From an uncultured Eggerthellaceae bacterium (lineage in GTDB: Bacteria > Actinomycetota > Coriobacteriia > Coriobacteriales > Eggerthellaceae), in the NCBI GenBank assembly GCA_934623455.1, contig CAKTVK010000092.1:1-8021 (forward strand): a stretch of 8,021 nucleotides of DNA. Reading direction: 5' to 3'. This document shows positions 1 to 5,274 of this stretch, piece after piece; the stretch's first letter is position 1; each line of letters starts with the position of its first letter. The notes below the pieces were generated by a model. That model saw only the letters and a program-made list of their open reading frames with translations, searched no databases and was not told the origin of the DNA. The translations under genes and the position numbers were made by a program.

Positions 1-623
1 ATATTTTCCACGAATACGCGTATGACCTGCGCGTCCGGCTTAATGCTGGTGGTGTTTTCCGTCATGACGTTCAAGCAAATGCGCTCAAGATGCGCCAGTC
101 CCAGCTCGATATCGCGCTCCATGCTTTCTTGCGTTTGCCCCGCAACACCAAGCAGGAAATTGCCTTCTTGGAATCCTCGGCAAATCTCTGCGGGATCGGT
201 TTCGGGAATGCCTTTATGCAGCACGTTTTCACGAAATTCTGCGTCGAACGTTTCAATGCCGATTTTCATCTTCAGATTGAACGGGGCGAACTCTTCGCGC
301 AGCGCGTCAAGGCGATTGCGGTAGTTGTAATGCGCCTCAAAATGAATGGTGGATATGCCGCGATCTGCACAAATTTCAGCAAGATAGGCGCGCGTGTGGC
401 GGTCAAGTTCGAAAACGGAGCCGCTGTTGATGACTTCGATTTCGCCGAATTCGCCCGTCACGCAGTCAAGAACTTGCTTATTCAACTCGAAATTCGCCTG
501 GTCATCGCTGCATTTGTCGTCGTGATAATCGCAGAATGCGCACGTGGGAAAGGCGCATCCTCTGCCGCGGAGCAATATAATCTCGCGCGGTTGCTTTTCA
601 GTGATTTTGCTGTATCGGTCCAT
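1..623 (-). CDS. Radical SAM enzyme, C-terminus cut by window edge
   Basis: The minus strand reads open from ATG at 623-621 to the left edge (207 codons plus 2 nt). Radical SAM enzymes use a [4Fe-4S] cluster to cleave S-adenosylmethionine and start radical chemistry. The cluster motif is visible near the N-terminus: C23, C28 and C31 in CAFPTCAFCDYH, spaced C-x4-C-x2-C rather than the usual C-x3-C-x2-C. An Asn-Ser-Gly-Ser stretch at 66-69, the segment GIETFD at 122-127 and a Gly-rich LLGVAGQT at 157-164 fit the TIM-barrel core. The N-terminal phrase PREIILLRGRGC resembles an uncharacterised group of stand-alone radical SAM proteins. An in-frame TAA ten codons upstream limits the start to this ATG or a TTG at about 641; no strong ribosome binding site favours either. 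The substrate cannot be read from the sequence. A queuosine-salvage role (QueL-like) is only a guess, because the C-terminal half is missing. The radical SAM assignment itself is firm. Confidence 0.85.
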   Translation of the reverse strand, partial: MDRYSKITEKQPREIILLRGRGCAFPTCAFCDYHDDKCSDDQANFELNKQVLDCVTGEFGEIEVINSGSVFELDRHTRAYLAEICADRGISTIHFEAHYNYRNRLDALREEFAPFNLKMKIGIETFDAEFRENVLHKGIPETDPAEICRGFQEGNFLLGVAGQTQESMERDIELGLAHLERICLNVMTENTTSIKPDAQVIRVFVEN

Positions 624-812
624 ATTGTTGTGCGCTTGCAAGCGCCGGACTTAAGCCGCGTTCGCGCATGACCCGCTGCGGCAAGGTGGATTTCGCGCAG
701 CCAAGGTCAATGGCGGGCGCGCAAGTCCCACTTCTCATCTCCCTTAGTTTTGATTCGAAAAACGGTTATGTTTCCCGGGCAGGATGGTTACGAACTGCCC
801 TTATGCAATTGC
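624..812 (-). promoter_or_regulatory. Structured 5' leader candidate of the radical SAM gene
   Basis: This stretch carries no convincing gene but several inverted repeats. GGGCAG at 777-782 pairs with CTGCCC at 795-800 (12-nt loop). GCTGCG at 675-680 pairs with CGCAGC at 696-701. GCCGC at 655-659 can pair with GCGGC at 678-682, which competes with the second stem. A 14-bp palindrome ends 9 nt before the start codon. Mutually exclusive stems in a long leader can indicate a cis-acting RNA switch, but I recognise no known riboswitch consensus. A 46-codon minus-strand ORF at 598-738 lies here; its Shine-Dalgarno-like GGGAG directly abuts its ATG, so translation looks unlikely. Confidence 0.3.
632..645. 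repeat. Perfect 14-bp palindrome before the radical SAM start
   Basis: GCGCTTGCAAGCGC is its own reverse complement. It lies 9-22 nt upstream of the minus-strand ATG at 623. There it could bind a dimeric repressor or fold into a small hairpin next to the ribosome binding region. A perfect 14-mer palindrome at this exact place is suggestive, though GC-rich DNA yields some by chance. Confidence 0.5.
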
Positions 813-818
813 TGGAGC

Positions 819-824
819 AGTGTA
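819..824 (-). promoter_or_regulatory. Possible extended -10 promoter for the radical SAM gene
   Basis: On the minus strand TACACT is preceded by TGG, giving an extended -10 element (TGnTACACT). No good -35 hexamer lies 16-18 nt upstream. Transcription from about position 812 would give a leader of about 190 nt before the ATG at 623. This rests on motif match only. Confidence 0.3.
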
Positions 825-929
825 CCACAAAGCAAGGTGAAGCGACAGAGTTTTTCTGGTGTGGCGTTCGTCGCGATGGCTTCGGGCTTCTTGCTGTGAG
901 CTTTCGGCGTGACCTTTCGTGATGCGCGG

Positions 930-1032
930 CGCTTGTCCTGGCGGCGTTTCGGTTTTGTGCCCGCGTTGCATGCCGCACGTCGCTTGTCCCGGCGGCGTTT
1001 CGGTTTCCGCCCGCGCTGCCCGCGCTGCATGC
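930..1032. repeat. Imperfect direct repeat, two units about 51 bp apart
   Basis: Unit 1 (930-973) and unit 2 (981-1032) share CGCTTGTCC[T/C]GGCGGCGTTTC and then GGTTT followed by a CCCGCG[T/C]TGC tail, and both end in GCATGC. Unit 2 carries an internal 8-9 bp duplication (CCCGCGCTGC-like) absent from unit 1. A third GCATGC occurs at 1093-1098 inside the promoter spacer of the next gene. Reading frames across the repeat give Arg/Lys-rich low-complexity products with no ribosome binding site, so I treat it as non-coding. It may be a decayed tandem duplication or a protein-binding region. Confidence 0.65.
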
Positions 1033-1085
1033 TGCTCGCTCCGGTGCTGCACGTGGCCTCTTGCCCCAACGCTGCCCGTGGGGTT

Positions 1086-1115
1086 TTGGTGTGCATGCGC
1101 GGCTTCCCTTATAAT
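1086..1115 (+). promoter_or_regulatory. Sigma-70-type promoter of the coiled-coil cell-wall protein
   Basis: A perfect TATAAT sits at 1110-1115 with TTGGTG at 1086-1091 as the -35, separated by an 18-nt spacer. The expected transcription start is near 1122, giving a leader of only about 23 nt before the GTG at 1145. A palindromic GCATGC (1093-1098) lies inside the spacer. This is the best-looking promoter in the window. Confidence 0.75.
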
Positions 1116-1131
1116 TGGGCTATCAAACAAG

Positions 1132-1137
1132 AAAGGA
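1132..1137 (+). promoter_or_regulatory. Ribosome binding site that fixes a GTG start
   Basis: AAAGGA stands 7 nt before GTG at 1145-1147. The longer in-frame possibility, TTG at 1115, would overlap the -10 box and lie upstream of the predicted transcript start, so it is excluded. Confidence 0.8.
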
Positions 1138-1144
1138 TCCGGTA

Positions 1145-2263
1145 GTGAGTACTTTTCTGCGAAAGGGAAAGACGTTCGTTGCGTCGGCTATTGCGCTTGT
1201 TGCTTGCGTAGCCGTATTTTTCCTGACCGCGTTTGCACATTCCGCCCTTGCCGAGGAAAACGATGTGTACGCCCAGGCCACCGCTGCGCAAGAGCAAGTT
1301 GAGCAATCGGCGGCAACGTATGAGCAGGCAAAACAGGCTCTGGAGGAAATAGAGGCCGAAATCGCGTCGAATGAGCAGCGCATTCAGGAGCTTTCGGCGC
1401 AGATTCCGCTTCAGCAGGAGAAAAGCGATGAGGCAATGCGGTCGCTCTACAAAATGCAACAAGAGGGCGGCTCGTTGATAACGCTTTTGCTGTCGTCGGA
1501 GAATTTCAACGAGCTCTTGCTGAACATCGATTATGTTTCTGCTTTCTACAACAGCAAAATGAGGGAAGTTAACAGCTTGCTTGATATGAAGGCCGAGCTG
1601 GATACCACGGCTGCGGGTCTAACCGAAAAGCGTGCCAAGGCTGCCGAAGAGTCGCAAGCTGCCGAAGATGTGCTGGTCCAAGCGCAGCAATTGCGCGAGC
1701 AAGCGCAAGCTGCGGCCGAAGCGGCGCGCAAGGCGGAAGAGGAAGCCGCCGCTGCGGCAGCTGCCGCAGCCGAAGATGAAGCTGCGAAGAAGGCCGCCGA
1801 AGAAGAAGCTGCCGGCGGCGAGAGCGCGCCCAGCGAAGGCGATTTGACGAACGGCGACGTTTCCTCAAATCCGGGGAGCGATAACGTTGATTGGTCGGTC
1901 GACAAGAGCGAGTTCGTGAACCAATGGGCGGGGCGCATTGACGCGTACTTGTCTGGTTCGCCGATGTCGGGTCAGGGTGCCACGTTTGCCGCTGCTGCCT
2001 GGGATTACGGCGTTGATCCACGTTTTTCGCCCGCCATCTCGTGCGTTGAAAGCTCCAAGGGGCTCTATTGCTTCCGCAGCCATAACGCATGGGGCTGGGG
2101 AAGCTCATCGTGGGATAGCTGGGAAGAAGCCATTAATGCCCATGTGCGCGGTCTTTCGCGCGGTTACGGTTACACGGTAACGGTTGAAGGTGCCAAGAAA
2201 TACTGTCCGCCGAACTGGGAATTCTGGTATTCGCGCGTGTGCGCGGAAATGGCGAAAATCTAG
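1145..2263 (+). CDS. Secreted PcsB/CwlO-type coiled-coil protein with lysozyme-like domain
   Basis: The 372-residue product starts at GTG with a signal peptide: basic STFLRKGK, a hydrophobic core, and probable cleavage after ALA at residue 36. Residues 37 to about 215 form a long Ala/Glu/Gln-rich coiled coil. The segment RSLYKMQQEGGSLITLLLSS followed by ENFNELLLNIDYV (about 99-131) is the hallmark of the PcsB/CwlO coiled-coil family, whose members are controlled by FtsEX in other bacteria. A nine-alanine run and Glu-rich stretch precede a Ser/Gly/Asp linker (about 220-255). The C-terminal domain (about 257-372) contains WDYGVDPRFSPAISCVESS, HNAWGWG and SWEEAINAHVRGLSRGYG, typical of lysozyme/transglycosylase-like folds. 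E302 in VES is the likely catalytic acid. Four cysteines (300, 309, 354, 366) could form two disulfides outside the cell. The inferred role is cutting peptidoglycan glycan strands during growth or division. The usual partner domains of this coiled coil are NlpC/P60 or CHAP, which are absent. The gene has its own promoter and is convergent with a deacetylase gene. Confidence 0.82.
   Translation: MSTFLRKGKTFVASAIALVACVAVFFLTAFAHSALAEENDVYAQATAAQEQVEQSAATYEQAKQALEEIEAEIASNEQRIQELSAQIPLQQEKSDEAMRSLYKMQQEGGSLITLLLSSENFNELLLNIDYVSAFYNSKMREVNSLLDMKAELDTTAAGLTEKRAKAAEESQAAEDVLVQAQQLREQAQAAAEAARKAEEEAAAAAAAAAEDEAAKKAAEEEAAGGESAPSEGDLTNGDVSSNPGSDNVDWSVDKSEFVNQWAGRIDAYLSGSPMSGQGATFAAAAWDYGVDPRFSPAISCVESSKGLYCFRSHNAWGWGSSSWDSWEEAINAHVRGLSRGYGYTVTVEGAKKYCPPNWEFWYSRVCAEMAKI
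1751..1770. repeat. Perfect 20-bp palindrome inside the alanine-run codons
   Basis: GCTGCGGCAG is followed immediately by its own reverse complement. It encodes part of the nine-alanine run (residues 201-209) between the coiled coil and the linker. The alanines use all four GCN codons in mixed order. The mRNA could form an 8-bp stem with a 4-nt AGCT loop. It may be incidental to the codon mix or may slow the ribosome at a domain boundary. Confidence 0.6.
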
Positions 2264-2318
2264 GTTTGCTGCGCCTTTGCGGGGCTTGCCGATGGGGGAG
2301 TGCGCTCGTGAACCCCGC

Positions 2319-2347
2319 GCGACGCGCCCGCGCTTCGCGCGGGTCGC
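2319..2347. terminator. GC-rich hairpin between convergent genes
   Basis: CCCGCGC (2327-2333) pairs perfectly with GCGCGGG (2337-2343) across a TTC loop, and GCGA/TCGC (2319-2322 / 2344-2347) extends the stem past a four-base bulge. It lies in the 111-bp gap between two converging stop codons (2263 and 2375), where a bidirectional terminator is expected. No U-tract follows on either strand, so it is not a canonical intrinsic terminator. Confidence 0.45.
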
Positions 2348-2374
2348 ACGCTTGCTGTCGCCGTTTAGCGCCGT

Positions 2375-3271
2375 CTAGAAGTGGTACCCGTATGAATCGG
2401 CTAGCAGCACATCGAACTCAAAATCGTTGTCGATAAACCACTCAATAATGGTAGGCAGTGCCTCTACCGTGGTGTCTTTTGCGGCGGAATCATGCATCAA
2501 AACGCAGCAAGAATGGCATCCTTCGGCCTGGTCAAGGGCGTAATCGGCAATGAATTGCGCATCGTGATCGCCGCCATCGCCGCTTGAGACGTTCCAGTCA
2601 AAGTAGTGGTAATTTTCGCGTGCCATGCGGTCGGTGATATCGTTGACAATTGCGCCGTTGAAGCTGTTGTGGCTGCCGCCGGGGAAGCGCACGAGCGTGG
2701 GTTCAAAGCCCAGATAGCCTTCGATTGCGGCGCCCGCTTCGTGCAAATCGCTCCAATAGGCATCGGTGCTGGCATACACTTGCTGGTAATCGTGCGTGTA
2801 CGTGTGGATAGCCACCTGGTTGCCGGCGTCCCAAATGTCTTTTACGTATTCAAGCTGGGGCTGGTTGCCTTTCACGAACCAGGTTGCTTTCACGCCGTAG
2901 GAATCCAAGATTTCCAAAATGCGGTGTGTGTTGGTCGAAGGGCCGTCGTCGAACGTGAGATACACGGTTTTTGGGCCGGGCTTGGCATCGTTTTCGCTGG
3001 TGCTGGTGGCGCGGCGCTCCTCGGCGCTGCGTTCGTGTGCGATTGCAAGGTTCCCGGCTTCCGTTTTCTTGGCCCCTTGCTTTTCGGGTGCGTTTACTGA
3101 AGTCGCGCCCGCAGATGCTGAACCGTCCGAAGCGTTGGTGTCGGAATCGCCAGCGAAAAGCGAGTAAGCTCCTACGCCGATAAGCACTAAAAGCAGCAGC
3201 GCGATAAGAGCTGCAAAAATCTTTGAAGAGGGTGGTTTTTTCTGCGGCGTACGCCTTCGGGGTGTTGCCAT
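2375..3271 (-). CDS. Membrane-anchored NodB-family polysaccharide (peptidoglycan) deacetylase
   Basis: The 298-residue protein belongs to carbohydrate esterase family 4, metal-dependent enzymes that remove N-acetyl groups from amino sugars. A basic N-terminus (MATPRRRTPQKK) and a transmembrane helix at about 18-40 anchor it, followed by a Ser/Ala/Glu-rich spacer to about 100. All five NodB motifs are present: TFDDGPS (106-112; D108 is the likely base and D109 a metal ligand), HTYTH (156-160, metal ligands H156 and H160), RFPGGS (195-200), DWN (225-227) and LMHD (258-261). It should therefore be active outside the membrane. The likely substrate is peptidoglycan GlcNAc, as in PgdA-type enzymes that confer lysozyme resistance, but chitin-like or exopolysaccharide substrates cannot be excluded. 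The ATG at 3271 has a strong AAAAGGAAG (3280-3288 on the minus strand) about 8 nt upstream. It converges with the lysozyme-like gene, which makes a cell-wall role more likely. Confidence 0.92.
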   Translation of the reverse strand: MATPRRRTPQKKPPSSKIFAALIALLLLVLIGVGAYSLFAGDSDTNASDGSASAGATSVNAPEKQGAKKTEAGNLAIAHERSAEERRATSTSENDAKPGPKTVYLTFDDGPSTNTHRILEILDSYGVKATWFVKGNQPQLEYVKDIWDAGNQVAIHTYTHDYQQVYASTDAYWSDLHEAGAAIEGYLGFEPTLVRFPGGSHNSFNGAIVNDITDRMARENYHYFDWNVSSGDGGDHDAQFIADYALDQAEGCHSCCVLMHDSAAKDTTVEALPTIIEWFIDNDFEFDVLLADSYGYHF

Positions 3272-3302
3272 GGTGATCGCTTCCTTTTCGTATCACCTTG
3301 CC

Positions 3303-3308
3303 ATTCTA
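3303..3308 (-). promoter_or_regulatory. Possible -10 box of the deacetylase gene
   Basis: On the minus strand TAGAAT lies about 32 nt before the ATG at 3271. Transcription would start near 3296, giving a leader of about 25 nt, similar to the leader of the convergent gene. No good -35 hexamer is seen at 16-18 nt. The call is tentative. Confidence 0.3.
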
Positions 3309-3548
3309 CCGCATTTACACAAAAGCAGGCGGTTTTCGTTTCCCTTCCGTACCGTTTCATCGCTGCATTGTGCTTGCAAGTGGCTCAGGCCAGTCGTTGC
3401 GAGTCCTTGCTCGTCTTCGCTGGCATCTCCCCCCTGCGTGCCATCGCCAACGCCATCGCCAGCACCTTCTGTCCCTTCGCCACCTTTTCTCGTGCCCGCG
3501 TGACAGGGAAAATGCAACGTTGCGCGGGGCAATCGGCGCGATTCGGTA

Positions 3549-3554
3549 TATACT
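3549..3554 (+). promoter_or_regulatory. Probable -10 box of the metG-tatD unit
   Basis: TATACT (overlapping TATATA at 3547-3552) is an AT-rich island in otherwise GC-rich intergenic DNA, 64 nt before the metG ATG. The best -35-like hexamer, TTGCGC at 3520-3525, is 23 nt away, which is too far for a standard promoter. The stretch 3309-3546 before it holds only C-rich low-complexity DNA (CCATCGCCAACGCC-like) and no gene that I can support. Confidence 0.4.
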
Positions 3555-3604
3555 ATCTAGTTACAGAAAAACGCAAAGAACCATGTATCCCAATATCATT
3601 CCCC

Positions 3605-3613
3605 AAAGGAGGG
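3605..3613 (+). promoter_or_regulatory. Strong ribosome binding site of metG
   Basis: AAAGGAGGG is near-perfect for 16S rRNA pairing and stands about 6 nt before ATG at 3619. It settles the start against an in-frame ATG at 3583 and upstream in-frame TTG codons, none of which has a comparable site. Confidence 0.9.
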
Positions 3614-3618
3614 CTCAT

Positions 3619-5211
3619 ATGTCCAAGGGAACCTATTCGTTTACGACGCCTATCTATTACGTGAATGCCGCGCCCCATCTGGGCACTGCTTACACCACCA
3701 TTGCCGCCGATGCCGTGGCGCGCTACCAGCGCATGAACGGCTACGACGTTGCTTTTGTTACCGGCATGGACGAGCACGGCCAGAAGGTCGCTGATACCGC
3801 CGCCAGCAAGGGCATGACCCCGCAGGAATGGTGCGACTCCATGGAGCCGGCCTTCCGCGACGCGTGGAAAATGCTCGATATCACGTACACCGACTTCGTG
3901 CGCACCACCGAGCCGCGTCACGCCGAATCGGTGAAAAAGTTCTGGAACGACCTGTACGAGAAGGGCTACTTGTACAAGGGTTCCTACGAGGGTTGGTACT
4001 GCGTTCACGAGGAAACGTATTACGCCGAAAGTGACCTGGAGAAAAACGAGAACGGCGAATTTGTGTGCCCCGACTGCAAACGACCTGTTCAGAAGGCAGG
4101 TGGCGAAGAGAACTGGTTCTTCAAGTTGAGCGAGTTCGCTGAGCCGCTGCTGAAGTTCTATGAGGAAAACCCCGATTTTATTCGTCCCGTGACGCGCAAA
4201 AACGAGATTGTGAGCTTTGTGAAAAGCGGTCTGAAGGACCTGTCGATCAGCCGTTCTACGTTCGACTGGGGCGTTCCGCTGCCGTTTGACCAGGGGCATG
4301 TTGCCTACGTGTGGGCCGATGCGCTGCTGGCGTACTTGACGGGTATCGGCTACGGCCAGGATGACACGCGTCCCGGCGAATTCGAGGCACGCTGGCCCAT
4401 GCAGTACCACTTTGTGGGCAAGGACATCACGCGTTTCCACTGCGTTATTTGGCCGGCTATGCTCATGGCGGCCGGCATGCCCATTACGCACACGGTGTTC
4501 GGCCACGGATTTTTGATGGTTGGTGGCGAAAAGATGTCGAAATCTAAGGGCAACGGCATTAAACCCGCTGATCTGGTGGCAATTTACGGCGTGGATGCGT
4601 ATCGCTATTACTTCCTGTCTGACGTGCGTTTTGGCGCCGACGGCGGCATTTCCATCGAGCGCATGACGCAGGTGTACAACGCCGACTTGGCGAATACGTG
4701 GGGCAACTTGTGCAGCCGCGTTCCCGGCATGAACTTGAAGTATTTCGATGGCGTGGTGCCTGCTGTTCCCGAAAGCGCTGCTGCGCTGGTGCAGGAGAAT
4801 CCGCTGCGCGCAATTGCCGATGAGTTGTACGCCAAGTTCGACGAATGCATGACGCAAGTTGATTTTACGGGTGCTGTTTCCGCAGTTCAGGAGCTTGCGC
4901 ATCGTGCGAACCTCTATATCGACGAAACTGAGCCGTTCCGTATGGCAAAAGATCCGGAAAAGCGTGACGAGCTTGCTGCCGTTATATACAACTTGCTGGA
5001 AGCCATTCGCATTATCGCTCTGTTCATGGCGCCGTTCATGCCGAACACGTCCGCCGAGGTGTACAAGCGCCTGGGCCTGGGCGACATCACGGCCATTACG
5101 GACATCCAGGCGGCAAGCGCGTGGGGCCAGTTGACGGCCGGTAATCCGGTGGAGAAGGGCGAGGTGTTGTTCCCGCGTCTGGACGAGGCCGCCATTGAGC
5201 TGAACATGTAG
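3619..5211 (+). CDS. metG: Methionyl-tRNA synthetase
   Basis: This 530-residue class I synthetase charges methionine onto initiator and elongator tRNA-Met in the cytoplasm. The N-terminal Rossmann fold has YYVNAAPHLGTAY (13-25), where HLGT is the family's HIGH signature, and VTGMDEHGQKV (47-57). A knuckle insertion follows with C128-V-H-E131 and CPDC at 150-153. Zinc-binding relatives have C-x2-C in the first position, and here the second cysteine is replaced by Glu. The catalytic loop is EKMSKSKGN, with KMSKS at 305-309. The anticodon-binding helical domain follows, with NADLANTWGNL-like residues and the ending APFMPNTSAEVY. The protein ends at 530 residues, so the C-terminal EMAP/Trbp111-like tRNA-binding domain found in many bacterial enzymes is absent. 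The codon use is strongly biased (TAC, GGC, AAG, GAC), with no TTA, CTA or TCA codon, unlike the looser use in the flavoprotein gene. tatD follows after 63 nt. Confidence 0.97.
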   Translation: MSKGTYSFTTPIYYVNAAPHLGTAYTTIAADAVARYQRMNGYDVAFVTGMDEHGQKVADTAASKGMTPQEWCDSMEPAFRDAWKMLDITYTDFVRTTEPRHAESVKKFWNDLYEKGYLYKGSYEGWYCVHEETYYAESDLEKNENGEFVCPDCKRPVQKAGGEENWFFKLSEFAEPLLKFYEENPDFIRPVTRKNEIVSFVKSGLKDLSISRSTFDWGVPLPFDQGHVAYVWADALLAYLTGIGYGQDDTRPGEFEARWPMQYHFVGKDITRFHCVIWPAMLMAAGMPITHTVFGHGFLMVGGEKMSKSKGNGIKPADLVAIYGVDAYRYYFLSDVRFGADGGISIERMTQVYNADLANTWGNLCSRVPGMNLKYFDGVVPAVPESAAALVQENPLRAIADELYAKFDECMTQVDFTGAVSAVQELAHRANLYIDETEPFRMAKDPEKRDELAAVIYNLLEAIRIIALFMAPFMPNTSAEVYKRLGLGDITAITDIQAASAWGQLTAGNPVEKGEVLFPRLDEAAIELNM

Positions 5212-5214
5212 TTT

Positions 5215-5252
5215 CGCGCGTGATGGTGCGCGCATGAGCGCGTAGACGCGCG
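5215..5252. repeat. Nested CGCG inverted repeats between metG and tatD
   Basis: CGCGC (5229-5233) and GCGCG (5238-5242) form a hairpin with an ATGA loop. It is framed by two self-complementary CGCGCG blocks at 5215-5220 and 5247-5252 that can pair with each other. The structure fills most of the 63-nt gap. No U-tract follows, so it is more likely an mRNA processing or attenuation element, or mere composition, than a terminator. Confidence 0.4.
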
Positions 5253-5274
5253 ATACGTTGTGAGAGCTGCTGCT

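Noticed and set aside
90..671. 193-codon plus-strand ORF opposite the radical SAM gene
   Set aside because: The opposite strand carries a clear radical SAM protein with cluster motif; this frame is its shadow.
598..738. 46-codon minus-strand ORF overlapping the radical SAM start
   Set aside because: Its GGGAG lies directly against the ATG with no spacer, the protein is featureless, and it fits better as leader RNA. A leader peptide cannot be fully excluded.
624..824. preQ1 riboswitch before the radical SAM gene
   Set aside because: I looked for this because of a possible queuosine link, but neither the preQ1-I nor the preQ1-II consensus could be recognised.
930..1032. CRISPR array
   Set aside because: There are only two imperfect units with no uniform spacers and no cas genes.
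788..1130. Minus-strand Arg/Lys-rich ORFs over the repeat region (102 and 109 codons)
   Set aside because: They are low-complexity translations of a GC-rich direct repeat, have competing frames, no ribosome binding site and no recognisable domain.
3293..3532. 79-codon minus-strand ORF rich in Gly/Asp/Glu
   Set aside because: It starts with TTG without a ribosome binding site, overlaps the deacetylase promoter region and reflects C-rich low-complexity DNA.
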